Below, in pieces: positions 38,581 through 51,539 of a DNA stretch of 64,000 nt. Both the position numbers and the translations under genes were made by a program. Numbering within the stretch: the stretch's first letter is position 1; every line of letters begins with the position of its first letter. Origin of the DNA: Berberis thunbergii (Eukaryota > Streptophyta > Magnoliopsida > Ranunculales > Berberidaceae); assembly GCA_003290165.1 (NCBI GenBank), contig QNQO01001159.1:1-64000 (forward strand). The letters run 5' to 3'. Under the pieces are notes generated by a model. It was not told the DNA's origin, searched no databases, and saw only the letters and a list, made by a program, of their open reading frames with translations.

Positions 38581-39290
38581 CCTGCTAAATAATACCGCCA
38601 TTTTTGCTGAAGAACACCACCAACTCCTTACTTTCTGAAGGATGCCATCACATTTTTGAAGGACACCATCACATGCTGAAGGACACCACCAATATAAACA
38701 AAAAAAACCCTAACCCCTCTTCTCCACTCTCCCTTTCTTCACCATCAATCACCAAGGCCACCACCCCCTCCTCTTCCCCTTCACCACCGCCACCTTGCCA
38801 CTGCTACTTCTCTTTCTGCTTTTTCTTCTTCAATTACCACCACCACCACGCCACCGCAACCTCTCTTCCTCTTCCTCTTCTTCTTCAATCACCACCACGC
38901 CATATGGAGAAAAAAAAAGGAGAAGAGAAAAAAAATATGAAGAAGATGGGAGGAGGTGGGATGAGAAGTGGCGGTGGTGATTGATGGAAAAGAAGAATAA
39001 GAAGAGGACAAGGGGAGGAGGAGGAGAGGTGGTCGTGACGGTGACGAGGTGGTGGTGGTGATTGAAGAAGAATAAGAAGGGAGGAAGAGGATGAGAAGTG
39101 GCAGTGGCGAGGTGGTGGTGGTGAAGGGGAGAATGATGAGAGGTGGCGGAGGTGATTGATGGAGAAGAAAGGGAGAGAGGAGAAGAGGGGTTAAGGGTTT
39201 TTTGTTTATATAGTGGTGGTGACCTTCGGCAGATCATAAAAAAGTGGGTGGTGGTGTCCTTCAGCGGAATTGGTGGTGTTATTTAGCAGG
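38581..39290. mobile_element. Fold-back (long inverted repeat) element, ~710 bp
   Basis: The ends are perfect inverted repeats (CCTGCTAAAT / ATTTAGCAGG), and the arms stay complementary for roughly 300 bp each: CACCACCAA motifs, TAAACAAAAAA, ACCCCTCTTCTCC, TTTCTTC...CCATCAATCACC in the left arm and their complements in the right. The left arm is almost pure pyrimidine, the right almost pure purine. ORFs in it are low-complexity and not credible. It resembles Mutator-like or Foldback non-autonomous elements; no clear target duplication was found. Confidence 0.75.
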
Positions 39291-39706
39291 GGCCTTGTAT
39301 TTCAAGAAATTTATTTTTTTAGAAAAATCTTGTATTGTTGGTTATAAATAGGGGTTTTCTTCTCATCTCAGAGACTTCAAAAAAAAATTGGAGATAATGA
39401 CTGTAAGCTTTTGGAGCAATTGTTAAAGGGAGAAGGTAATAGGTTTTATTTAATTTTTATGCAATTTATTTTCTAGAATTTTTCTTATTTTCTTCTCTTT
39501 TAATAAGCTAGTTTTATCCCTCTCCTCTCAGGGGAGGGATGAAACCACCGTGATTGAAGTGAGAGCATCCCTTATTTTCTTGTTTAAGAGAAATCTTCAA
39601 GATGGTCTAATAATTAACTTATCTTAGTTGGAGAGTTTGAGGTATTGGTTTCATGTCTATGGGCTATATCATTTTCTTCTAGTTTTGAATTGCGAAATGA
39701 GTATAA

Positions 39707-40190
39707 GAGCATCTCCAGGGGTAAAAGTTAAATTGGAGGTATCAACCATACCACATTTTAACCAAAAGCTAATTTTAGGATCCCCTATTTCTTCATCACT
39801 CCAACCACATTCCCTACTTTAACGTTTTCATCATTATTTAAATATATCTTCCACTTTTTAAATCAACTTAATTTCAATTATACTACTATTAATTTCAACT
39901 TAATATAATTATACTATTATTAATTTAAATTATACTATTATGCTATTATTTAGATTTTTTAACTATATTATTATTAATTTAAACTTAATTTTAATTTGAC
40001 AAATTAAAAGAGTTTGGAGTTTTTAAATATTTTTTAGGATTTGGGGATGGCATGAGTGCCCCCAAATATACAAAGAGAAGGGACGGGCCAAGTTAACATA
40101 GGGGCATGTATAGGGGGTTCCATTGGAGCATTTTTTTTCCCACATGTGACCCCAAATTTAGCTAATTTGGGGTATCCCTTAGAGATGCTC
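39707..40190. mobile_element. PIF/Harbinger (Tourist-like) MITE, 484 bp
   Basis: Inverted termini GAGCATCTCCAGGGG (left) and CCCTTAGAGATGCTC (right), flanked by a 3-bp TAA duplication (39704-39706, 40191-40193), which is the Harbinger target preference. AT-rich interior without transposase. Confidence 0.85.
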
Positions 40191-40328
40191 TAAGAAGGAC
40201 TCTTTGTGTTTTCCTTAAGTGATAATTCATTGAACGCCTACTTGTATTTACATGTTTATCGATGCTCAATGGAAGAAATTATTAGATCATGTTAAGATTA
40301 AATTCTAGGATTGCATTATGTGTTTTAA

Positions 40329-40371
40329 AAAAATAATAAATAATAATAATAATAATAAATAAATAAGGTTT
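40329..40371. repeat. (AAT)n microsatellite
   Basis: Run of AATAATAAT and AAATAAAT units within the ATR intron. Confidence 0.85.
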
Positions 40372-41691
40372 TGCTTAAATGGATCCATGGTGGTGAATTC
40401 TTTTCCCTTGAGGATTCACCTTATGATAAATCCAAATTTTCTTAGTTCTTAGTTTTTTATTTTTATTTTTTTAGGTTAACAAAATCACATTATTTTCAAA
40501 ATCCTCTCACACCCTTAGTTTAGATTTGACTTTGATTTCTCATTGGGATCTTCACTTGTTTGGTCGACCCCTATTTACCATTGTGCTAGATTTTAGTAGT
40601 GTTTTGTAGGGAAAATTTTGCATTGATTAGAGACGAACAACGACGATATTATTTCAAGAATTCTCAGTCAATTAACACGTATTACAATCATTTCCCATTT
40701 AACACCTTATTCCTGCCGTATTTCCTGAATGTTATTAGCCAGATATCCACAAACCTGGCCCCAACTGTAATCAGGTATCCTCAACTGGACCTGGCATTAC
40801 CCAGCTGAAAAAAAGAAGCTTACGAAGCTTCTAAATATCACATATTATCAATCGAATAGTTATAATTAAAAAAGTAATCAATTTGACAATGGTTGTAAGA
40901 TCGATTCTAGGACTGGATCCTATCGTTGGTTTTTATTCTTATATTTCCGCCATTAAAAGCAAAAGGAAACTTTTGGGACATGTAAGGCACTCCTCAGCTG
41001 TCACCCACTCTTTTTAATAGACCAACCTTCAGATTAACTAGTTACCAAAACTAATGGTAGAAATTAAAACATCTCTATCATATCTCTCTGGACCGTGGAG
41101 ATCAAAATATCTCTATTACCAAAGAAATCAACAGTCTAGATTAAAATATCTTTGTGGCTATCAGATTTAGGGCACCATCTTCTCAAACGACTCTCTACTG
41201 CAAAACGAGACGACACGACCCCCTTTCTCCCATTTTAATTTTCAAACCTCTCTACAAATGTGTATCTTCTAATCTAAAAACCTGAACATCTTGACAAGGT
41301 TTGGTTCATCTCCTGCCCCCTGCTTCTGCTTCTGTTTCTCAGTGATATAACTCAGGTATGATTTCAAGATGATCATGTAGAAACCATTGACTAACTTGGG
41401 GTGGTAGGTCAGGTTCAGTCTTCCCATTGCACTTTAATAGTACTGAAAGATAAGGCATGCCAAATGCATTCATCTTCACAGTACTCATGCTCTCCAAAGT
41501 ACTGAAAGGTAATAACAATTTAACCCCTTCATAATTTCATAATGCATACTGCAGTGTTGTCCCCTTTGAAACATATTCATATACTGATGCAACGAATTGA
41601 TATTTTGGAGGTGGCTGGGTTCCAAGAGTTTGGGAAATGTATGGAGACTGGAGTAGTATTACATATCACAGCTTTGGTCTTTATCTTCTCT

Positions 41692-41722
41692 TTGTAACTG
41701 TAACTGTAACTGTAACTGCAAC
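41692..41722. repeat. (TGTAAC)n short tandem repeat
   Basis: Five near-perfect TGTAAC hexamers. Confidence 0.85.
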
Positions 41723-43299
41723 AGTTAGAAATTCTTTTTTCTCAAATGGGCAGTCCAATAGTTCTTAATGCCATTCACCGTTCTTCCAGGAAGTCAACCA
41801 GCAATAAATGGCCATGGGTTTTTCAGTTACTTGGTTTCTATTTCCAATTCTCTGGTTAGTAGCATATGGTATCCCTCTTAACTGGGTTTTGTTTTTTTTC
41901 TTGCTTTAATGCTTGAAATTTTGATGAATGTTTTAATTCCTTGCACATTTCCTTGATTAACAAAGAAAACTTGAACCAGGATTGCTTGAAAAGTGCAAGT
42001 TAAATAAGGTTTTTTTTCTGCTTCTTCAAAAGCTTGAATTATTACTTTAGCAATTTTAATTTGATTAGAAAAATCTGGAATGTCATCCATGATGAATATA
42101 ATCAAGAAAAACAGCCATCCCAAAATGGAATATAAAAGAGCATGTTTGAGACAATATTCAATGAGAGGCAAATCATTCTCCAATTTGCTTCTTCATTTCC
42201 TCATGTTTTCATTGTGGAAAAGAGGGTTTTTCCTTTTTTTATTATTCTTCTTTATATTGAAGACTATTCTATGTGATTTCTTCTTTGTTTAGTGGAAGCC
42301 AAACAGTCCTCACCATCTCATGCGGAAGAGTGTAAATTAAGGGGGCGTTTGGCAACCAAATGCATAATCACTTCTACTTATTATAGAATCTCTTAAGCTA
42401 CAAAATTGGTAGTATATAAATATAGGTAATTATTTCAAAATTAAATTTCTTAATAAGTCAAAAGCAAAAAAATTAGCTACAAATTTTAGCAAAAAAAAAT
42501 ACGAAAGATATATTCTCTACTAAGAAAGATCCAGGGTGGACAAGAATGATGAGGGCTCCGAACCTTTTGTATATTCTCTCCACCACTCCGACTACTCTTT
42601 TTCTCACATATTTTCTCCAACTACTCTTTTTCTTGCAAAAAAAGTAAGGCATTATCTTATGACATTCAAAACTACAAAATAAATCAGTAGCCTAACATAT
42701 AACATATTAGCTGAAGATATATTCAACCTATTGTTAGTTTGATACTTTGATTATATAACTCAGTTTACAAATTTATTATTAACTCCCCTTTGTTCTTAGT
42801 CTAAAGTTAGGCATGTAGGTAAACCAAAGGATACACTTAACGATGGACTAGTGCGACCAAAAAGGAAATTGATGCATAGCCTTTGATAGAAAATTGGAGT
42901 AGATCAGAGGAATAGTGATCCAATCCGATTCCGTGGAATACAACATCTTGATTCTCTCAAAATTCCTTTCGGCTGTTCTTAATTATGAACTTGAAAATAA
43001 TGTCCTGTAAACTCACAAAAAGATATTTCATTATAAGTTCTTGAATATAGAAAGTATATCAACTGCAAGTACTTATCGTCCTTTATGTTTAATTCGTTAT
43101 ATTACTAGGTGATTACTTTGGTGAACAGGGGGGTACACTTGTGTTTGAACTTTAGGAGAGAAAAGTTGAAAAAAAAAAAGACTATTTTTGCTGTGTATGT
43201 GTTTGTAGCTAAATAGGAAGAAGAGGCGTATGGCAGAGATAAAAGTTAGAAAAATATAAATATAAATATAAATAACAAAAAATAAATAAAATGGAGAGG

Positions 43300-44980
43300 G
43301 AAATAGCAATATTAGGTTTAGGGTTAGGAAGGTTGCCTGCCAAAGAAGCTAATAAGCTCTATAAATAAGGCATGAGATTAAAGTTATTTGTTTATTATTA
43401 AATTATTTGTTTATATTATTTTAGGGTTTATCTTAGCTTTAGTCTTGGGTTAGATTACACTATTTGGTATCAGAGCCAAAGCGCTCCTATTGTGTATACC
43501 GACAAAAACCAAAATCTCAAAGTACGCAAAAGAAAAAGTTTGGAAGATGGCTGAATAATACAAATCCAAAGCAATAGAAGCCATGGAATAGTGGAAAACA
43601 GCGAAGGAAACCTTGGAAGCTGAAAGATAGCAAGATAGGATCTGTAGAGACGAAGATTGGCAGGGATAGAACATATTCTCAGTCGTGAAAGACTCAAAAG
43701 AGAAGAAGAGTGGTTTAACAGAGTGGTAGGGTTGCAACAGTGACTTTAGGAGGAGGTTCCACATATTGTCCAAGTGGAGATGAAGAAGACACACCCCAAG
43801 AGATCGTCGAGCATCAGCACAGAACACCACCATTTTGGGAGGATTTCTTCCCAAACCACAATCTTTTTCCTGCTTCCCCTTCACCTCGACCTTGCCTGAA
43901 ACCCTATCCCTAAATCGCTATGCCACTCGACTCCGAATAACCCTCACCGAGCCTTTGGACAAGTTGTTTTTCATTATGCTTCAGGTATCTAGCCATCAAG
44001 CAATGGCAATGTCAAAACATATAAAATCTAAAAACATCTAAATCAATACATACCATCAAGCAATGTCAATGTCAATGTCAACGTCAATGTCAATATCTTC
44101 TCCTTTAATCTACACACTCAATCCAACATAAAGATATCATATACACTGCTTAAAAAAACAAAAAATCACAAAATTATGAAGGACTGATTTTAATTAAACT
44201 TTGATTCAATTCCATTGATAAATCTAATTGGTCAAGGACGGAGAGCCAACGAATACCCGAGATTTGACTAACTATTGGCTCAGAATGCTTTGTATTATGG
44301 TCAAATCACAAGCTCATCTTACTTAGTGACTTGGCAGAGATTTTCAATCAACACAAAACCAATCCGTCAACAACCATTCTAACAAAAGATGACCCATTGA
44401 CAAACCTAACCTCTCTACCATGCCCCATTGATGAAACCCATCAATCAATCATTGCAAACATGAGACCCCCACTAAGACATTTTGATGAAATTCCTCAATG
44501 AAGTTCATCAACAAGAGATTCAAGCAATATGTAAGAACATGGAATAGACTGAATAGAGAATTGTAACACTTCATGTCTGTTACACGATATAACACCGTTA
44601 TAATGGTGCTATATCATCTTTTGGCTTTAGAATAATTTGATACCCTTTTATCTGCAAAGAACATGGCTACGCGCAAAAACTAAACTTCAACTTCTAGACG
44701 AAAAAGAAACCTTATGGGAATCCAGTTCGCACTTCTACTACCTTTCCGCAACGACTGTCAAGTGCTTTGGATGTGGCCAACTTGGCCATGTTCGAAGTAA
44801 TTGTCCTAAAGAAAAGTCTACCGTGTTGACTGATGAGCTAGATGAGCAAGAAGGCGAGGACCAGGGTGTGATGGTGAAGGTGAACTCATTTATTTGGTTA
44901 TTGAGGGTACAGCATGCACCCTTGAAGCTTGTGAACAAGCTTCTTCAAGCCAGACAATGTGATGTAATTGAGTAATTTGG
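43300..44980 (+). mobile_element. LTR-retrotransposon remnant (LTR end, primer site, gag zinc knuckle)
   Basis: An LTR-like end with TATA CTCTATAAATAAGG (about 43355) stops just before a TGGTATCAGAGCCA initiator-Met primer-binding site at 43465-43478. About 90 bp on, a degenerate gag-like frame starts (MAE, stop, YKSKAIEAME). Further on, 44755-44810 encodes a CCHC knuckle CFGCGQLGHVRSNC. No protease, RT or integrase and no 3' LTR could be identified. Confidence 0.65.
44064..44098. repeat. (TCAATG)n short tandem repeat
   Basis: Five to six copies of a TCAATG/TCAACG hexamer. Confidence 0.8.
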
Positions 44981-47900
44981 ATCATAATTAATATCTTAGT
45001 TACTAATCGGGTTGGGCGCACTAAGGGCTAAATGTCCTTTGAGGCGTTTTCTGGTGTGAGGCATACTTTGTAACGCCTTGACTCGTTGAAACATACAATT
45101 TTTTTTACGCTTTTTGCCTTTCAAAACATTTCAGCAAATTTTTTAAAGCTATTTTTTCGAAATGTAAACAAATAACCCTAAAAACACTCAAACTTTGTGT
45201 GATTGAGTCAAAACCCACACTATTCTTCGTGTGATTGCTATCTCCGACTGTTCTTCTCCGAATATCTCTAAAGTCCAAATTGGATTAAGCATCCAAATCT
45301 TTCCAAAGGCCAAATTGATCAAGCCTGCAACATGCCCTTCTCTTCTCCAAGTTGATTAGATTAGATGTTTAGCTTTTTTTATTATATTTTTGGCCATGAA
45401 TAATGTATTAACGTTAATGATGTCATGGGTTTGCAATTTGAATTCTAAATGTGTTTATTCTAATTATTATTTGGCTACTTGACTCAAGTTTGATGGTGGA
45501 AGTATGGCACTTACAAGTTTGATTCTGGATTTATATGCAACTATTTTTTCTGGATGTGGAATTATGAGTTACTTTTTTCAGTTAGGAATTGCATATTTAT
45601 TTTTATTACATTTTAAATACACATTTACCTGAGGCTTATGCTTTCGTGTATTTCCAAAAAAATGCCTCATGTCATGCCTCTGCGTTTAAAAACCTTGGGT
45701 TAGATTACACTAAGAAATTAAATAATTTTTTAAATAATATTGACGTTGGTATAGATAAATTTGGACTTTAGGTTCCACAATTTATTCCAATTTTGCATTT
45801 AGGTCCTACAATTGTAATGGTGAGGTTATTGTCAACATGGTTTGGGACCCAGACTCAAACTGAACAAACTTGGGACCCAAACTCAAAACCGGTACAAACT
45901 ATAGGACCCAAACACTAATTCACCCAATTTGTTAGTAATGATCTTAGACTTTGGTCAAATTTCATTATATGAGGCAAGCTAACAAAAGTGGTGATTCAAT
46001 GAGATTAACCTCACGAGACTCGATGAGGACTCCACTTTCCACCGTTGGATCTACTCTCAGCAAATTTCAAAAATACAATTTTAAGCCCACTAGGAAAATA
46101 ATAGGAAACTATTTCACAGTTACTTGGGTCTCTTCCCATATACAGATACTTAGGTCTCTCTTCTAATATGAGACTTTTTTCACACAAGGACTCTATTGAG
46201 TTTTCTGTATAACTATCTACAGACCCTATATACTTCTCTCCAGAATCGCCCGATGACACACATTTTTCATCACACAACGATTTTGTGAGTTCCTTTTCTA
46301 GATTAATCTTAAGATATAAGCCATAAAGAGGATGATAGAATTAATTTCATACAACCAACTTGAATAGTGGTTTCCTTCACATGGTACTTAAAGTTTAGCT
46401 AGTAAATAGCATACGAGGAACCTCCTCTTCGCACTCTTCAACTTGTATTTTGGACTTTTGCTATTTCGAGCCAATCAAATTATCAAACCAAACAAGTCCA
46501 ATGAACCAAGAGTAAAACTCTTTTCCCCCACCCCCATGCTGACCCAAATAACTATCAAGCTTATATGCATTGACAAAACTTCGCCGTATACACCTTTTAT
46601 AAAAGAAAACTCAATAAATTCCTTCTTGTAAGGAAAGATAAGTTCAAGAGGGAAGTGAAACTAAACCTATTTTAATTGGTGGTTGGGCTAATTTGGAAAC
46701 ATAGAGGGAATCTCTTGCATTTTTGAAATGGGCTAAGATCAAATTTATTAGATCCAACCGTGGAAACTGGCAACCTCACCAAGTCCCGTGCAATGAACTC
46801 TACTAAATCACAACTGGGCCAATGATGCCAACTCGGTCATTTATATCTGGATTCTTTTCAATCATTTCAAAAACATTGAAATGAACAAATTAATGTAAGT
46901 TGCCATGGAGAAATATTTTTTGCCCACTATAGAAGTTTTTTAATGGTTTTGAAAGTAAACATGTGGTGGAGGTCAAAGTTCTTAAAATTTCTTAATTTGT
47001 GGATTCATCGATTTACTTAATAATCACACACAAGAAAATAAATGTGCAGGAAAAGAAAATGCGGCGAATATATAATAGCTCACCACTAAAGGGTTACATC
47101 CACAACAAGATCACGCATTCACTATGAAACAAATATCACGACTACAAGAGTCACGTATAACAATTGTACAATGGTTTCACGATGTGGTAACACCTCTAGT
47201 TCTCACTTCATACAAGAAGTTTTGTTTTAACGATGCATCTCTTCAATCAACTTCATCAACAACTCACTTGGTTCAAGCAACATACTTGGTGAAGAATCCC
47301 TTGCATGCTCACGAGGGTTCATTGCATACTCACAAGGCAAGATTCCTTTACGCACAAGGCATAGTTTTGCATAATCACAAGGTTTGGTTCCTTGCATACT
47401 CACAAAGCTACGTCAAACACTTTGATAATTGGTTTTGTATGAAAGCCTTCCAATTAATATAACTTTATAGCTCATAAAAATGTGAAGGTTTTCTAGAATA
47501 TTTCCTAGAAAAAACATTCACCTTAGATGTGTATTTTTTTGACAATATTTTCTCAAACATTTTAGGCGTCAATGTCTGTATACTCACAACACATCAAACA
47601 AAATTGTTTGGGATATTTCCTCAAGCTCTAAAGCCCATGCACAAGATAAAAAGTCAGTTGACCATGTCTTACTCAGTTGTAGCTATTCTAAGAGTGTTGG
47701 AATGTTTTCCTTAGGGAATTCAAGGTGTAATGGCCAGTGCAGGGGACCATTCAAGATTGGCTATCCAATTGGAAGCATGTCAACTATTCTAGAATGCGAA
47801 GACGGATTTGGAGGGTCACTTGGACTTTGTGCAAAAAAAGAAATAGGAGAATCATTTAAGGAGGAGCTTCCTCTTATGAAGAGTGTGTGATCTCTTTGAA

Positions 47901-48822
47901 ATAAGACATCTGGCAATGGGGGACCTCTCACGGTGGGATTCAGAACATTCCTTTTGATGCTTTTATGTTCAATTGGGATAGCTTCATGTGTAACTGGTTT
48001 TTTTTTTTTTTTGCCCTTCCTTGTATTGTGAGTTTCTCGCTCATCATCAATAAAATTTTGTGTGTTTGACTCAAAAAAATGTGTAATGAAATTCCTCCAG
48101 CTTCGTTCAAATTTAATAGTTTTTTGTAAATTAATTTGAGAAACATTTCACTAAAGTATGTCCATATATTTAACATAGGTAAGTCAATGTCAATGAACTA
48201 GTTGTGCGTCACTTTGACTAGTTGACATTTACAACATCATTACTTCAATGTGAAACTTCGCTACCTTTGACTGGGACATATTTATGAGTTTTTTGTCAAA
48301 TTTTCAATTTAGCAGTTACAATTCTATCCTCTCTCCCTCTCTCTCCTCTCCATCACCTGTTTCCCTTCAATAAAAAGAAAACAAACAGTAAATTATTTAT
48401 TCATTCAATTTGATTTATCAGATTGCATGAGTTGAATAACTTGTCAAAATTTTAGAACAAGTTTGTAATTTTCCTTGTAGAGTGACTGCCTAGTTGAGAA
48501 CAAGAATCCGTTCAAAGTAACTGATTAAGAACAATTACGATATAATAGTAAGAACTAGTGTTTCATTTCATTGGAATCCTTCCCATGTGTTCTGAGCGGG
48601 TCTCAACAGAAATTAAAACATGTAGGCATGAAGTTGCATGGAATTACGATGCACCTGCAACTGCTGCCCAACTTGAACCTTGGCTTCTTATTAGATTGAA
48701 TGGTTTCTATACAACGAAGAGAATACCAAGAGCAAGAGGACATGAAAGATGATTGGGGGTGCAAGGAGACAAAGTTTCTTGATTAAGAAAAGAACTATTT
48801 TTTTTTTCTTTTTGAGTCTCAA

Positions 48823-49140
48823 TGTCATGAACCTTCCTCTCCTAGACAACTCAGGCTTTTAGGAGAGTTGGTTGGTTCATGACAATTTGTATTAGAGCCA
48901 AACCCTACATCCAAGATTCGATTCCCGGCAGGGACAACCTATAGGCTAGATTAAAATAATTTAGCATTATGTATGGGCATAGTGCTAAATTGTTGAATAC
49001 TAGTAGGTGAGTGAAGCTACATCGGGCCAGTGTCGACAGAGTAGGCCGACGAGGACGTCGACTTTAGAAGCGTGGGGCAATGTCATGATCCTAATCATGA
49101 ACCTTCCTCTCCTAGACAGCTCGAGCTTTACAATTCAACT
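48823..49140 (+). mobile_element. SMART/TRIM-like mini LTR element with 62-bp LTR
   Basis: 5' LTR 48823-48884 (TGTCATGAACC...GGTTCATGACA) is itself palindromic at its ends. One base later comes a degenerate initiator-Met primer site (TTGTATTAGAGCCA, about 48887-48900). About 180 bp further, a purine-rich tract (GAAGCGTGGGGCAA) is followed at 49081 by a second TGTCATGA...ACCTTCCTCTCCTAGACA, the diverged 3' LTR. No coding capacity; total about 320 bp, among the smallest LTR elements. Confidence 0.7.
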
Positions 49141-50559
49141 CTACTAGGCTTGAAAAGCGGCATTACAATTCAACTTTCCGAAAATTCCTCCAACCCCCTA
49201 GATGCTCAAGAAATTAACGATGTAAGTAGAGAAATTGAGGGAAGTTAATGGCAATTTGGGTTTTTAAGTCACGTCACGTGATGACCAAGTTCCAAGAAAT
49301 TCAATTTGCAATCAAACTGTGGAGCTCGAGTCCAATTCCACCAAAACACTACATTTCCCCAAATCCATGGAATCCACAATTAATCAAACACAACCTTATA
49401 AAGTTTTTATGTCAAAATTGTGCCCTTTGGTCCTGCCCTTATATATGCTTATCAAGTCAAGTTCCAGTCTGGAATCCTATTCTCGACAAGTCTGGCTTAG
49501 ACTCATTTCCCTATGCCAGCCTTGCCTCTTAGCAGATTACATTGTCCCATACTCGCCCCATTAGGGCTGCATCCGCATACCCATTTAGCCGGGCCAAATT
49601 GTGACCCTTGGTCTTCTAAGATAGTATTTCTACAGTTTGGAGTAGGAAAGTACTTGTTACCCATTTTCCTCTATGAGTTTCCTTTATTTATGATCAAAAT
49701 AATTGTTTGAATATCCATGTGCCACAACATTTTTGACATATTAGTATTAAACTATTACACTATCAAGAAAAACTAGTAGAAAATATTGTCACATAAAGAA
49801 ATTCAACCAGCAAAGAAGAAGTTTCAAACATCTGAAGACATACCTAAATAATGGAGGCTTGTTGTTTCGACACAATATGGATGACATAGACTGAATAAGA
49901 TTTTTGCTGGGAACAATTTCAGCGTCAATTACTGCAGTCGTAACACGTGCAAAATCGTAACATGCCTTCCATATAATGCAAACCGTCAGCTAATCGGAAG
50001 TAATATATGCCCAACATCAATTAAATACTTAAAAGAAAGGGTGCCCATGTGTTGTAAGATACAACCAACCATATGCAAAGCAGCATCTCCATAACATAAA
50101 AGAGTGCATGCAGCAGATACAAATGATGCATTAACGAGTCCCTCCACATAGAGAATTCCTTCTGTTAAGCACTTGCTAACAATCTTAATGGTCCAAGTGG
50201 CAAAAGCCTGCCACCTTGGCTTATCAGAGAGATCTATCAAGATGCCTGCACTATTTTTCAGTCTACAACATGCTGGAAGTTCACCGAGAAGTGCTGGACC
50301 ATCTGAAATTCCAGTGAAGGACTCACAGAAACACTTCAAAGACACTTTACATCTCGACTTGTCAGAACGCATTGATGCTATGTATAGGAGATCTGCGGGA
50401 TACGGAAATATAAGCCATTAGGATGTTAAAGCCGAAGATAAGAAATGACAACAAAAGTATGAGAAAAGAGGACACCTCTCGTTTTCTGAATGGAAATATA
50501 GGCTTTTAGGATGTTGAACCCAAAGATGAGAAATGACAGCAAAAGCATGAGAAAAGACA

Positions 50560-51160
50560 TCTTGCCCTGTCCAGTAACCGCGGGCTCTACTACTCCCTAT
50601 ATTTTCTACCTAAGTGAAGGGTGACTCCCTACAGTTTCTATCTTTTGTTTGGGAAAGGATTACCCATAGTTTGGGAAAAGGTTCGATCCCCATCGTCGAT
50701 GAGTAAGCAATTTTTTTCCTATCCGTTCCGTGGCATGAACGAAAAGGCTGATCAGATCTCAGTCTATCTATTCAGTGGGCTTTTCTATAGCCAAAGACTC
50801 GTCAGTTTGAGGCCTGTCACGTTAAATCAAGTACTAGTAATAACAGAAGGGCGTCTAAGGTATGAAAACCTGTGTAGGAAGAATGTACCGAAACATTATA
50901 ATAGCCTGAAAGCTGCCTTACTAGACTACCATATGAGGATGGACAGATCGAGTGAATTTCCACTCATCAAGAGGGTTATATATCAGAAGTGGACAAATAG
51001 AGGCTTTTTTCCGATACCTCCTCTCAGAGCAGGACAGTAGCCTTTTATCTTCAACCGAGCAAAGCGCCTTGCTGTTCGAAATAAGAGAGTGGGGCGTGCA
51101 TTTCATTTGGTAAATCTGCCCACCTTCCTTTATTTCAAGGTGAGATAAAGTGCATCCAGG
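50560..51160 (+). other. Unusual ORF block, possibly organelle-derived DNA
   Basis: A 139-codon frame (50621-51040) reading PFRGMNEKADQISVYLFSGL and later TNRGFFPIPPLRAG. Base composition is more even than in the surrounding AT-rich intron, and the style (balanced composition, no plant nuclear motif) recalls plant mitochondrial intergenic sequence, so a NUMT inside ATR intron 3 is a reasonable guess. I do not recognise the protein. It may also be transposon sequence. Confidence 0.3.
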
Positions 51161-51539
51161 TTGTCTGGTAAAATCTGAATCATATATTATATGAGAATAT
51201 ATATTTCTTCCACATGCAAATCCACTCTTTTGGGCTATCTCCGTGTAGGAATGTCTTGTATCAGCCCATTTATTGCAAGAAATCTATGTGAGGTCTGTTT
51301 TTTCAATTAAAGTAAAAGGTCATGGGCCAATGCTAGCTCTATCTCCGAATTACTTAGAAAATATACAGAAGAGGGGAACCCATCCGAGTCCTCCACAACT
51401 GATTGTGTAAGAGCCGGGCGAGGGATTAGTTGATGTTGTTGGAGTTAAGCGATACGAGCATAAAGGAAATAAATCAGATATACCATAAGATTGTGTTGTG
51501 TAACAGACTAGTCGGCTATTTATTGTTCCTACAGGAAAT

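Larger units (their letters stand above)
33863..49843 (-). other. 16-kb intron 5 of ATR, transposon-filled
   Basis: Intron between ATR exons 5 and 6 (15,981 bp; most other introns of the gene are under 500 bp). It contains the elements listed separately: palindromic MITE 37523-37701, fold-back element 38581-39290, Harbinger MITE 39707-40190, LTR-element remnant 43300-44980, SMART-like element 48823-49140. Stretches 34036-37000, 40200-43300 and 45000-48800 have no gene I can support; 35800-36560 contains diverged inverted-looking ends (ATTAAAGGCG / TATTACAGAGGCG), perhaps an old hAT element. Confidence 0.85.

Noticed and set aside
38604..39237. Frames of 126 and 135 codons, S/P/H-rich
   Set aside because: Products of the purine/pyrimidine-biased arms of the fold-back element; low complexity, no domain.
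42339..42420. GGGGGCGTTTGGCAACC, a common MITE terminus
   Set aside because: No inverted partner terminus or target duplication found nearby.
45690..45712. Repeat of CTTGGGTTAGATTACACTA also found at 43444, suggesting a 3' LTR
   Set aside because: Similarity is limited to about 19 bp; the upstream sequences do not match, so it was not called an LTR.
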